Shown in pieces: positions 16,288 through 23,650 of a stretch of 54,782 bases of DNA. A program made the translations under genes and the position numbers. The number at the start of each line of letters is the position of its first letter. Within the stretch, counting starts at the first letter, position 1. The notes beneath the pieces are model-generated. The model was not told the DNA's origin and ran no database searches. It saw nothing but the letters and a program-made list of their open reading frames with translations. This DNA comes from Geobacteraceae bacterium GWC2_55_20 (lineage in GTDB: Bacteria > Desulfobacterota > Desulfuromonadia > Geobacterales > Pseudopelobacteraceae), in contig MGZK01000059.1 of the NCBI GenBank assembly GCA_001802125.1, forward strand, positions 14,717-69,498, given 5' to 3'.

Positions 16288-17838
16288 ATGACCACACCCG
16301 AACTTAAGAAAGCACGACATGAAAGGGAGTTGAGAATTCAGCGGCAAATATCTTTTGCCTCAGGACTTTTCGAGGGAGACGTCTCGATACGCACCTTGCT
16401 GGAGTCGCTCATCGAAGGGGTTGTCGTCATCGACGAGTCCGGGACCATATTGCTGATGAATACCGCTGCCGTGCAAATGTTCGGCTATCGGGAAAAAGAG
16501 CTGATCGGTAAGCCACAAGCAGTTCTTATTCCTGAACGCTTCCGCAAAAGTATTGAAGAGCGCCAGGCGGGTTACTTTGCTGTGCCCAGAACCGGGCCAA
16601 TAAAAGAACACATTGCCCTTTCCTGTCTTCACAAGGATGGAAGAGAGCTTTACGTGGAAATCAACTTGAGCTTTATTGAAACCACCAACGGCGTTCTCGT
16701 TATAAGTCTGATAAGCGACATAACACTCCGCAAGCAGTTGGAAGCAGAAATCCAGAATGCCAGGGAATATGCCGAGAACATCGTCGAAACCGTACGCGAG
16801 CCGATGGTGGTGCTGAATTCGGACTTGAAGATTCTCACCGCCAACCACAGCTTCTACGATGCCTTCAAGGTAACGCCCGAAGCAACAATCGGGAATTTCA
16901 TCTACGACCTCGGTAACCGGCAATGGGACATTCCCAAGCTGCGGGTGCTCTTTGAGGAGATCCTCCCCCATGATACGGTGTTCAACGGCTATGAAGTCGA
17001 GCATGATTTTCAGGATATCGGCCGCAAGATCATTCTGCTCAACGCCCGGCAGATTTTCAGGAAAGATATCGGCTCACACATCATCCTTCTGGCCATGGAA
17101 GACATTACCGAACGCAAGCAGGCGGAGGAGGAAATCGAGAGGGTGAACACCGAGCTTGAGGCGGCCAACCTGGAACTGGAGGCATTCAATTACACCGTAG
17201 CCCACGATCTTCGAAATCCATTGAATGTTATCAGCAGCTACTGCCAGATGATCAAGGAGTTTTACGGAGACAAACTCGACGAGAAGTGCCTTCATTACAT
17301 CCAACAGGCCTACGAAGGCACCCTGCGCATGAGCCAGCTTATTGAGGCGCTACTTAATTCCTCCCGGCTGGCGCATGTCGAACTGAACCGGGACAGAGTC
17401 GATCTCAGCAGCATTTTTAAAGAGATAGCCACGGAACTGAAGGGAACGGAGTCCGCGCGCCGGGTCGAGATCCGGATTGCCGATGGGATAATTGCCGATG
17501 GGGATGCAAACCTGCTGCGGGTTGTCTTGGACAATCTTCTCTGTAACGCCTGGAAGTTTACTGCCACGCGGGAGCAAGGGCTCATCGAGTTCGGCGCAAC
17601 TGAGATCGGCGGCAAGCCGGTCTATTTCGTCCAGGATAACGGACACGGCTTTGACATGGCGGATGCAGACAAGCTCTTTGCCCCATTCCAGCGACTCCCC
17701 GGTGCCGAAGAATACCTGGGTTTCGGCATCGGCCTGGCCACGGTGGAGCGAATCATCCGCCGCCATGGCGGCAGGGTGTGGGCCGAAGGTGAACCGGGCA
17801 AGGGAGCGATCTTTTACTTCACCCTTGCAGCGGATTGA
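16288..17838 (+). CDS. PAS-PAS sensor histidine kinase
   Basis: The start at ATG 16288 follows GGAGAG; the frame opens 8 codons earlier at a TTG. The 516-residue product has no obvious membrane segment and is probably cytoplasmic. Two PAS domains lie at about 35-155 (GVVVIDESGTILLMN) and 165-285 (EPMVVLNSDLKILTAN). A short coiled coil leads into the HisKA domain with the H-box AHDLRNPLN near 310. The HATPase domain has the N-box NLLCNAWKF, G1 DNGHGFD and G2 GFGIGLATV. It is 37 bases upstream of a response-regulator diguanylate cyclase, which is the likely phosphotransfer partner. Its GC content is higher than that of the defence region. Confidence 0.9.
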   Translation: MTTPELKKARHERELRIQRQISFASGLFEGDVSIRTLLESLIEGVVVIDESGTILLMNTAAVQMFGYREKELIGKPQAVLIPERFRKSIEERQAGYFAVPRTGPIKEHIALSCLHKDGRELYVEINLSFIETTNGVLVISLISDITLRKQLEAEIQNAREYAENIVETVREPMVVLNSDLKILTANHSFYDAFKVTPEATIGNFIYDLGNRQWDIPKLRVLFEEILPHDTVFNGYEVEHDFQDIGRKIILLNARQIFRKDIGSHIILLAMEDITERKQAEEEIERVNTELEAANLELEAFNYTVAHDLRNPLNVISSYCQMIKEFYGDKLDEKCLHYIQQAYEGTLRMSQLIEALLNSSRLAHVELNRDRVDLSSIFKEIATELKGTESARRVEIRIADGIIADGDANLLRVVLDNLLCNAWKFTATREQGLIEFGATEIGGKPVYFVQDNGHGFDMADADKLFAPFQRLPGAEEYLGFGIGLATVERIIRRHGGRVWAEGEPGKGAIFYFTLAAD

Positions 17839-17875
17839 GTTCCAACCTGAACCTGAATCAGCGGAGAATGAAACC

Positions 17876-18784
17876 ATGAAAATTCTGATAGCGGAAGACG
17901 AGCCCGCGTTTCGACGCCTTCTTGAAGAGATACTGGTCAAGTGGGGATACGAGGTGGTCGTTGCGCGCGATGGCAACGAGGCATATCAGGTTCTGCTGTC
18001 GGAAGATGCACCGAAACTTGCGATCCTTGACTGGAAGATGCCGGGCATGGAGGGGGTAGAGATTTGCCGGAAAATCAGGAGAGATGCGGGAGAGTTTTAT
18101 ACTTACATAATTCTTCTGACGTCGCAGCAGAGAGACGAGGATCTCGTCATCGGCATGGAAGCCGGAGCGGATGACTACATTATCAAGCCATTCAAGCACA
18201 ACGAATTGAAGGTTCGCCTTCGCGCCGGCAGGCGGATCATCGAACTGCAGGATGAACTGTTGGCGGCCCACAAAATCCTATATGCAAAGGCCACCCACGA
18301 TTCACTTACCGGCTTGTTGAACCATGAAGAGATCCTCAGCATTCTGGACAAGGAGCTGGCCAGGTCCGGGCGAGACGGGGTTTGTGCCAGCGTAATCATG
18401 GTAGATATCGATCATTTCAAAATGGTAAATGACACATACGGGCATCTCGCGGGAGACGCAGTGCTCCGAATAACCGCCGAAAAAATGCATTCCATGGAGC
18501 GATCATACGATTCCATCGGGCGTTACGGCGGCGAGGAGTTCCTGATTGTCCTCCCCGAGTGTTGCCTGGAGTGTGCTGTCGCTTTCGCGGAAAGACTCCG
18601 TTCCTGCATAAGCCAGGATAGCATGGATACATCGGAGGGGCTGATACCGGTCACCATCAGTCTCGGGGTGGCTGTAAGCGGCAAGGAGGGGAGACAGGAT
18701 GGGCACTCCCTTGTCAAGGCTGCCGACGCAGCCCTTTACAAGGCCAAGGAGAATGGGCGCAATCGTGTTGAAGTGGCTGCATAG
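17876..18784 (+). CDS. Response regulator with GGDEF diguanylate cyclase domain
   Basis: ATG 17876 starts the receiver domain; the open frame extends 384 bases further into the kinase gene, but no residue of that part is receiver-like. The 302-residue product has a REC domain (MKILIAEDEP, phospho-acceptor D52 in LDWKMPGMEG, PFKHNE near 110) and a GGDEF domain (about 135-300) with the active-site GGEEF. An RxxD inhibitory site (RSYD) lies five residues before GGEEF, so product inhibition by c-di-GMP is expected. No DNA-binding domain is present. It resembles PleD/WspR-type output proteins and is probably activated by the kinase 37 bases upstream. Confidence 0.92.
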   Translation: MKILIAEDEPAFRRLLEEILVKWGYEVVVARDGNEAYQVLLSEDAPKLAILDWKMPGMEGVEICRKIRRDAGEFYTYIILLTSQQRDEDLVIGMEAGADDYIIKPFKHNELKVRLRAGRRIIELQDELLAAHKILYAKATHDSLTGLLNHEEILSILDKELARSGRDGVCASVIMVDIDHFKMVNDTYGHLAGDAVLRITAEKMHSMERSYDSIGRYGGEEFLIVLPECCLECAVAFAERLRSCISQDSMDTSEGLIPVTISLGVAVSGKEGRQDGHSLVKAADAALYKAKENGRNRVEVAA

Positions 18785-18976
18785 TGGATGCTTTAATGGG
18801 TTCTTTAGCCATTGTTTTATCTTGAAGACCTACGCTTAAAGGAAAAGACCGCCAAGTTTACATATAATCTGGAACGGTTGATGATTGAAGCTCTCGGCGA
18901 TACATATGCCCGGAACCCAAATAAGCAGTGGTGTTTTTTATAATTGATTCCTAATATGCACTATGTATCAAATAAA
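18785..18976. other. Gene-poor segment with a short unidentified open frame
   Basis: First part of the 824-base gap between the diguanylate cyclase and the RadC-like gene. An open frame from just after TAG at about 18809 to TAA near 18945 reads YLEDLRLKEKTAKF, then NLERLMIEALGDTYARN. It lacks a good start and may be the tail of a decayed gene. I cannot assign a family. Confidence 0.25.
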
Positions 18977-19014
18977 AACGCCGCTTACCTGCACTTAGGC
19001 GGATAAGCGGCGTT
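18977..19014 (+). terminator. Strong GC-rich hairpin downstream of the diguanylate cyclase gene
   Basis: AACGCCGCTTA (18977-18987) pairs perfectly with TAAGCGGCGTT (19004-19014). An inner CCT/AGG pair extends the stem. The upstream A-rich flank suits termination on the minus strand better; on the plus strand there is no long T run, so the direction is uncertain. Confidence 0.45.
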
Positions 19015-19201
19015 GACATTCTTTATGCAACATTCCAGAAGGAGGAAGCAAAACCTCAAATCGCGCGACGTTCCGATTATTTAAGCATTAAGCCATTCGG
19101 CTCGTTAGCCAGTTTGAAAGTACGATAAATTATGCAAAAAACATTTATGTAAACTGAGTTCAAATGTCAATATTTTTAATGTTCGTTTAAGTTGGCTGAA
19201 T

Positions 19202-19267
19202 TTGACAACTATTTATAGATGCTTATGATAGGAAGCTGTTGACATATCTTGCTGTCGCCGATATCAA
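19202..19267 (+). promoter_or_regulatory. Tandem sigma70-type promoters before the radC-ardC genes
   Basis: Two TTGACA boxes occur: 19202-19207 with TATGAT at 19224-19229 (16-base spacer), and 19239-19244 with TATCAA at 19262-19267 (17-base spacer). Either would give a leader of roughly 340-370 bases before the ATG at 19609. Confidence 0.4.
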
Positions 19268-19275
19268 TTTAATAT

Positions 19276-19506
19276 CTATTCCACACCCAACCGGGTGCCC
19301 CTTCCAAATGCGCCAGACGCATATCCGCACGACAAGAGCGAAGCTCTGTCCAGAATATCCCCAATAGTAGTCAAAGCCTCACTTTTGTAATCAGCAGCCG
19401 TTTGCTGTGACGCCACCGTTATCAGCCGAGCTGGCTTTTTATCGCCTCTCTGCGTCTTCCTGGAAATCCCTGTTTTTGCGGCACCACCACGCTTTATCAC
19501 CCTCAT
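19276..19506 (-). CDS. Doubtful small basic ORF
   Basis: A 76-codon frame (begins MRVIKRGGAAKTG) lies antisense to the predicted leader of the RadC-like gene. It is basic, has no family resemblance and no ribosome-binding site before its ATG. It is listed because nothing else explains this part of the gap; it could equally be chance. Confidence 0.2.
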   Translation of the reverse strand: MRVIKRGGAAKTGISRKTQRGDKKPARLITVASQQTAADYKSEALTTIGDILDRASLLSCGYASGAFGRGTRLGVE

Positions 19507-19608
19507 TGTTAATCAATTTTCCACACAATTCGCCAATCAGCAGGAACGCATTAACACGTCCGCAGGTCTAACAAAAATCAACCACACAAACAGAAAAGGA
19601 GAGAGCAC

Positions 19609-20112
19609 ATGACAATCGAGACCTTATTCGGAAAAGAAGAAACTACCAACAAGCCGAGAATAATCAGATTCAAACAGATTAAAGCTGTTTACGAAACTCT
19701 AACTGTCAGAGAGGAAATCACAAATTATCTGAAAACTGGACAACGCTACACAACACCGTCGCAGGTTTCAGATACGTTCCAGTTCCTGATGAAGGAAATC
19801 AAAGAAATGTTTATCACGCTTCATCTTGATGGCAAGAACAGAATTCTGGCATTGGACGTTGTTAGTATCGGCAGCCTTAATCAGTCGATTGTTCACCCGA
19901 GGTCCATTTTTTCGACAGCATGCCTGAGTTCAGCCTCATCAATTTTATGCTTGCATAACCATCCATCAGGAGACCCGACACCGAGCAGTGAGGATATTGC
20001 AATCACCCGACGGCTCAAAGAAGCGGGCGAAATCATGGGCATCAAGATTTTAGACCACATCATAATCGGTAACGGTGAGTACCTGAGTTTTGTCGAACGA
20101 GGGTTGTTATAA
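19609..20112 (+). CDS. radC: RadC-like JAMM-domain protein
   Basis: The 167-residue product starts at ATG 19609 after AAAGGAGAGAG. The JAMM metal motif is complete: H116, H118 and D129 in HNHPSGDPTPSSED. The N-terminal helix-hairpin-helix half of long chromosomal RadC is missing; residues 1-60 differ. This is the short RadC form common on plasmids and integrative elements (YkfG/YeeS type). The biochemical role is unsettled; a part in DNA repair has been questioned. ardC follows 17 bases later with an almost identical ribosome-binding site (AAAAGGAGAGTGCC), so the two form an operon. Confidence 0.88.
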   Translation: MTIETLFGKEETTNKPRIIRFKQIKAVYETLTVREEITNYLKTGQRYTTPSQVSDTFQFLMKEIKEMFITLHLDGKNRILALDVVSIGSLNQSIVHPRSIFSTACLSSASSILCLHNHPSGDPTPSSEDIAITRRLKEAGEIMGIKILDHIIIGNGEYLSFVERGLL

Positions 20113-20129
20113 CTTAAAAGGAGAGTGCC

Positions 20130-21005
20130 ATGAAAACGAAGAACTCTGACACCAAGGCCAACGTGGCGGACATTATTACCAACATCATCATCGAAAAACT
20201 GGAGGCTGGCTGCATCCCCTGGCGTAAACCGTGGAACGGTAGCGCTGCGGCACCGAAAAACATTGTTACTGGCAAACCGTATCGCGGCATCAATGCATTT
20301 TTGCTTGGCTGCACTGGCGGAACATGGTTCGCCACATACCGGCAAATTCAAGAAAAAGGCGGTAATGTTAATGCCGGCGCCAAGTCGCTGCCGGTAGTGT
20401 TCTGGTCAATCAAAGAAGTCGCCGACCGCACCACTGGTGATGAAAAAACCATCCCAGTACTTCGTTATTATCGCGTTTTTTCTCTCGATGATGTCAGCGG
20501 AATAGAGCTGCCGGCCGTAACCGAAATAACCAGGCAGTTTTCACCGATTGAAGCCGCCGAGCGCGTTATAGAAAATATGCCGCAGCGGCCGGAAATCAAG
20601 TTCGGCGAAGCCAGGGCATATTACTCGCCATCACTGGATTACATTAATATGCCGCGGCATGAATTGTTTCACAGTGACGAAGAATTCTATCAGACGTTGC
20701 TACACGAATGTGGTCACGCCACTGGCCACAGTAGCAGATTGAGTCGCGCTACTGTCACAAAATCTGCGTATTACGGGAGTAGCGACTATGGCATGGAAGA
20801 GCTTGTAGCAGAAACCTGCGCAGCCTTCGTTATGTCTGAAATCGGTCTTGTCAATGCGACTATTGACAACAGCGCAGCGTATATAAAAGGGTGGCTTGCC
20901 GCCCTCAAGTCTAAGGATAATCGCGGCATGATTATTCATGCCGCTGCCGCCGGACAGCGCGCCGCCGATTTCATCTTGAATCGGCGCGAGTCTGACGGCA
21001 GCTAA
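20130..21005 (+). CDS. ardC: ArdC-family antirestriction protein (ssDNA-binding, zincin)
   Basis: The 291-residue product has the ArdC/DUF1738 layout. The N-terminal ssDNA-binding domain is marked by CIPWRKPW (28-35) and GKPYRGINAFLL (48-59). The C-terminal metallopeptidase-like domain has HECGHATGH (192-200), where the HExxH motif and the further His would hold zinc, followed by EELVAE with a possible third ligand. ArdC proteins protect incoming single-stranded plasmid DNA from host restriction during transfer. Finding one beside a RadC-like protein and an integrase fits a conjugative or mobilisable element, although no relaxase is in the window. Length is normal and the gene looks intact. 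Confidence 0.88.
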   Translation: MKTKNSDTKANVADIITNIIIEKLEAGCIPWRKPWNGSAAAPKNIVTGKPYRGINAFLLGCTGGTWFATYRQIQEKGGNVNAGAKSLPVVFWSIKEVADRTTGDEKTIPVLRYYRVFSLDDVSGIELPAVTEITRQFSPIEAAERVIENMPQRPEIKFGEARAYYSPSLDYINMPRHELFHSDEEFYQTLLHECGHATGHSSRLSRATVTKSAYYGSSDYGMEELVAETCAAFVMSEIGLVNATIDNSAAYIKGWLAALKSKDNRGMIIHAAAAGQRAADFILNRRESDGS

Positions 21006-21075
21006 TATGCGTAACTGTGCCGGGGGAGTCTTTTCTCCACCCGGCACTCTGTTACCACAGCAGTGCATTTTTGTG

Positions 21076-21504
21076 GCCCGTCTCTGTCTAAAGTTGAGTA
21101 TGCGCGGCTAGCGCTACGAGGCAAGAGATAGAGACGGGCACTGCGCCTGGTCTGTGATGCCGCGTTTTATCCGGCTTCACACAAGTTGAATTTTGCGGTA
21201 GAGCAGCGACAACCGCAAGAGTAGAAACACTAAAAAGTAATATACCTCCATCATGTGATGGCGCGGGCATGCGACAAAAAAGCATGCTAATCAGGTCACC
21301 AGACGACCCTATGCAGGGTTCCATGCGATGCCAACGGCAAGACATGGAAATAACGTCTGGTTGCGGAATGAACACCATTGTCAACAATGGCTGGGGTTAA
21401 TCCTCCTTCTGCAAAAGTCTTATCAGACTTTCGACTTCATACACTTAACAAACTTTTCGCGCCGAGAACCCTTCCATGTGAGCCGTTGTTGACGGCTGAC
21501 GTGG
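21076..21504. ncRNA. Hairpin-dense segment: candidate structured RNA or DNA transfer/recombination site
   Basis: Most of the 530-base gap between ardC and the integrase is covered by inverted repeats. I find these: 14 bp at 21076-21089/21126-21139 with a nested GTA-GCGC/GCGCTAC stem (21098-21117); TGTGA-GCCG/CGGC-TCACA (21153-21181); TTGCGGT/ACCGCAA (21193-21218); CATCA/TGATG (21249-21260); GCATGC/GCATGC (21267-21287); ACCAGACG/CGTCTGGT (21298-21361), closing over two inner hairpins (ACCCT/AGGGT, and TCCATG/CATGGA over TGCC/GGCA); CCATTG/CAATGG (21375-21390); and CCATGT-AGCCGT/ACGGCT-ACGTGG (21474-21504). No good ORF exists on either strand. The strand is unknown. It may be a folded RNA, an oriT or single-strand origin, or the attachment region of the integrase. 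Confidence 0.45.
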
Positions 21505-21535
21505 GAGTGGGAATCAAATATGTCGGAGGTACAAT

Positions 21536-21934
21536 ATGGGTAGGAAAAAATGCAATTCTGTAACAGTAGGACGAAAAATGACGAAGGTTGAGTGGGAAGC
21601 GGTGTTTGTACCAGGGCTATTGCTCAAAAGGTCATCGCGGTCAGTAGATGAGATTCACAGATGTTTACGCAGGTTCGGCAGACGGATGGAAGAAGGCTAT
21701 GGCCTTAACTCAATTACTGAGATTAGTAGTGAGCTAATTGAACTTTATTTTACCGAATTAGCTGGCCTGTCTGCCAGTCGTATTGCAGCACATGCAACGG
21801 CGTTACGCATTCTCTGCAAAATGATGGGGGTGCCAGAAATGGTTCCGACAAATTCCCAGTTAGGCTGTACTCGCATGAGTCAGAAACTGAATGCGTCAAT
21901 ACTTACGGTGGCAGATGATGACCAGAAAGAATAA
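21536..21934 (+). CDS. Stand-alone integrase N-terminal (SAM-like) domain
   Basis: The 132-residue product starts at ATG 21536 behind GGAGG (21525-21529). It matches the N-terminal domain of the integrase encoded next to it: GLNSI...YF-ELA...R-A-HATALR-LC...G-P-MVPTNSQLGC aligns with the same segment of the downstream protein. The Phage_int_SAM_2-like core-binding region is present and the catalytic domain is absent. Its 3' end overlaps the integrase start by about 20 bases, so the two are translated together. It looks like a tandem duplication kept as a separate gene, perhaps binding the same DNA arms as a regulator. The ORF has an intact start and stop, so decay is not obvious. Confidence 0.7.
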   Translation: MGRKKCNSVTVGRKMTKVEWEAVFVPGLLLKRSSRSVDEIHRCLRRFGRRMEEGYGLNSITEISSELIELYFTELAGLSASRIAAHATALRILCKMMGVPEMVPTNSQLGCTRMSQKLNASILTVADDDQKE

Positions 21935-22817
21935 TGCTGCCAGTACTGCTAGTAAAAAAATGTGTAAAATTGAATATGAAGCACGCTCCATAGTAGGGAA
22001 ACTCAGGCGTGGTGCATCGTTGACCGTCAAAGACAAGCTGCGTTGTATCGGTAATATTGGCCGGTGCATGCAGCGTTATGGGTTAAATTCAATTCGTCAC
22101 ATGAAACCGGCGCACGTTGCACGATATTTTGCTGAACTAAAAACGGCATCCGGCACGAGTCTCTCTGCTGGTCGTATGGCGAACCACGCAACTGCAATGC
22201 GGACGCTGTGCCGCGCAATAGGCAAACCGGATATAGTGCCGAGCAATTCGCAATTAGGTTGTGCGCGAAATATTGCGAATCGCACTAAACATGCTGATGA
22301 ACGCGTCAATCTATCTAAAATGCAGGATGTAGCTGCAAAGCTCTCTGAGAACAACCGTCTGGCTTATTCTATGGCATTGCTTTTTGGCCTTCGCCAGAAA
22401 GAATCGGTCTTGTCCTGGAAAACAGTGACCAGTGACGGAGTTGAAAAACTTGTTGTTGAAGGGGCTAAAGGCAACAGACCACGCGAAATTCTGATTGAAA
22501 ATGAGCAGCAGAGAGCCGCACTCAAGGCGAACCAGGAGTACCGAGCGAGCCATGAGGGCAAGCTTATCGACGAGGGCAAAAGTTTGAAACAGGGAATAAA
22601 GCAGCTTCAAAATGAATTGTCTTCAGCTGGCGCCACAAGAATAAGCGGTGCCAATATGCACACGCTCAGGAGAGAGTGGATTATTGAACGCTGCGAAAAG
22701 ATACTGGCAGCGCCTGAAGATGCTAGAGATAAAATGATTGAGGAGCTGGTTTTCGAGACCGGCCATGGTCGTTTGGAAGTCATTGCTTGTTATACGGCGA
22801 TGCTTAGTGGAAATTGA
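21915..22817 (+). CDS. int: Tyrosine integrase (Integrase_1 / Phage_int_SAM_2 type)
   Basis: The start is ATG 21915 or 21918 behind GGTGG; the frame opens at 21891. The product of about 300 residues has an N-terminal SAM-like DNA-binding domain (about 15-110) and a catalytic domain. Catalytic residues visible are Arg in FGLRQKESVLSW, the HxxR box as MHTLRREW, and the C-terminal GHGRLEVIACYTAM with the nucleophilic Tyr. This is the Integrase_1 variant found in proteobacterial integrative elements. It is the last gene before a strong terminator, about 0.75 kb from the split tRNA-Arg that is its likely target. Confidence 0.85.
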   Translation: MMTRKNNAASTASKKMCKIEYEARSIVGKLRRGASLTVKDKLRCIGNIGRCMQRYGLNSIRHMKPAHVARYFAELKTASGTSLSAGRMANHATAMRTLCRAIGKPDIVPSNSQLGCARNIANRTKHADERVNLSKMQDVAAKLSENNRLAYSMALLFGLRQKESVLSWKTVTSDGVEKLVVEGAKGNRPREILIENEQQRAALKANQEYRASHEGKLIDEGKSLKQGIKQLQNELSSAGATRISGANMHTLRREWIIERCEKILAAPEDARDKMIEELVFETGHGRLEVIACYTAMLSGN

Positions 22818-22825
22818 TTAAATAT

Positions 22826-22865
22826 AAAAAGGTGCCAACTCCGGTGGGAGGGGGGCACCTTTTTG
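22826..22865 (+). terminator. Rho-independent terminator after the integrase
   Basis: AAAAAGGTGCC (22826-22836) pairs with GGCACCTTTTT (22854-22864) over a GC-rich loop, and the T run follows. It is placed 9 bases after the integrase stop and also lies before the convergent gene at 22876, so it may work in both directions. Confidence 0.85.
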
Positions 22866-22875
22866 TGTGGGCAGC

Positions 22876-23367
22876 TTAATTCTTGTCCAGCGGGTGCTGG
22901 GCCATCCACGCTTTTACTGAGTCTAGGTGGTACATGCGATTCCGTCCCATTACTTTGAAAGACGGAAATAGGCCCTTGTCACCCTGTTTCACCGCGTCAT
23001 GGATTCGGCGCAGCACCCAGGCAGAATTTGCCGCTGACGACTTGGTGCCGCGTCCCACCATTTCAAGGAACTCTGCCTCTGTAATCATAGTTGTAGTCGC
23101 TGGCAATTGCTGTTGGCTCTTTGGGGTAGGAGCTAGTGCTTTTGCCTCAAGTTTGGAATAATAATCAATAATTTGTCGGTCCCTGAAACGCGTGACGCTC
23201 TGACGGTGCATTGAGTCCAGCATCTTAATCTTTTGCTTCTCAATAGTTTCAATTATTCCAGGCTGTTCAAGTGCCTTTAGAATTGCCTTTGTCTCAGGGG
23301 CGTTGGCGGCCTCATCAAATAATCGCTGCACTCCACGCCTTTTCTTTTTGTCGTCAGCCTTTGCCAT
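22876..23367 (-). CDS. Small DNA-binding protein with C-terminal excisionase-like HTH
   Basis: ATG 23367 is chosen because GTGAGG precedes it; a GTG start at 23379 is possible. The 163-residue product has a charged N-terminal half (KADDKKKRRGVQRLFDEAAN, FRDRQIIDYYSKLEAKAL) that is probably helical. Its C-terminal part (about 95-160: ITEAEFLEMVGRG, AWVLRRIHDAVKQG, FKVMGRNRMYHLDSVKAWM) has the shape of a winged HTH such as excisionases and MerR-like proteins. It is convergent with the integrase and is the element's outermost gene, fitting a recombination directionality factor or repressor. A palindrome overlaps its upstream region (23401-23413). Confidence 0.6.
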   Translation of the reverse strand: MAKADDKKKRRGVQRLFDEAANAPETKAILKALEQPGIIETIEKQKIKMLDSMHRQSVTRFRDRQIIDYYSKLEAKALAPTPKSQQQLPATTTMITEAEFLEMVGRGTKSSAANSAWVLRRIHDAVKQGDKGLFPSFKVMGRNRMYHLDSVKAWMAQHPLDKN

Positions 23368-23400
23368 AAGACGCCTCACACTATGTTCTTATAATGCTAT

Positions 23401-23413
23401 CTATAAGTTATAG
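23401..23413. promoter_or_regulatory. Palindrome upstream of the HTH gene
   Basis: CTATAAGTTATAG is a perfect 6-1-6 palindrome about 34-46 bases before the ATG of the HTH gene on the minus strand. It would overlap that promoter, as an operator would. Confidence 0.4.
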
Positions 23414-23441
23414 CAAAATAGGACGGTATAACATGTTGATT

Positions 23442-23460
23442 GGTCATGAATAGGTCATGA
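23442..23460. repeat. Direct repeats GGTCATGA, 11-bp phased
   Basis: GGTCATGA occurs at 23442-23449 and 23453-23460, one helical turn apart, about 90 bases inside the tRNA junction. The spacing and place suit arm-type integrase sites or excisionase sites. Confidence 0.4.
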
Positions 23461-23479
23461 AAATCGCTTATTAATAAAA

Positions 23480-23507
23480 GCGGCTTGTGCAGATGTGCGC
23501 AAGCCGC
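23480..23507. terminator. Hairpin near the element's right end
   Basis: GCGGCTTGTGC (23480-23490) pairs with GCGCAAGCCGC (23497-23507), 11 bp with one G-T pair and a 6-base loop. A-rich sequence (TTAATAAAA) precedes it, so it could end transcription coming from apt on the minus strand. Confidence 0.45.
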
Positions 23508-23545
23508 CGTAATTGTTTGTAAATATTGTGCCTAAATTATCTACC

Positions 23546-23593
23546 ACCCCTTCCTTAGGAGGGAAGTGCTCTATCCTGCTGAGCTACGGGGAC
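23546..23593 (-). pseudogene. 5' half of tRNA-Arg(CCU), interrupted after the anticodon stem
   Basis: Read on the minus strand from 23593, the sequence has the acceptor 5' strand GTCCCCG, TA, the D stem GCTC/GAGC with its loop, and the anticodon stem CTTCC/GGAAG around CTCCTAA (anticodon CCT). After GGAAGGGGT the sequence departs from any tRNA: there is no T-arm, no GGTTC, and no CGGGGAC to close the acceptor stem. It therefore cannot fold as a tRNA here. It marks the junction between element and chromosome, 57 bases after apt. An intact copy would be expected at the left end if the element restores the gene there. Confidence 0.75.
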
Positions 23594-23650
23594 ATATATG
23601 AAATGCTGGAGTGGTATAGCAGAGATGGCGCTTCTGTTCAACCACTTTCC

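Larger units (their letters stand above)
1..23545. mobile_element. Right part of an integrated plasmid-like element (left end outside window)
   Basis: The stretch carries a plasmid-type replication initiator with iteron-like repeats, a restriction/defence operon, RadC-like and ArdC proteins typical of conjugative elements, and a tyrosine integrase close to its right edge. That edge falls inside a tRNA-Arg gene that breaks off after the anticodon stem. Right of it the genes are ordinary housekeeping genes. No relaxase, type IV secretion gene or phage structural gene is visible, so integrative conjugative, mobilisable or degenerate plasmid are all possible. The left boundary is not in the window. 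The two-component genes near 16.3-18.8 kb could be older chromosomal or cargo DNA. Confidence 0.7.

Noticed and set aside
17492..17875. Upstream extension of the diguanylate cyclase frame
   Set aside because: It lies inside the kinase gene and has no receiver-domain residues; ATG 17876 starts the known REC fold.
19015..19200. c-di-GMP riboswitch near the diguanylate cyclase gene
   Set aside because: The segment does not carry the conserved GEMM core, and no downstream gene is placed for it.
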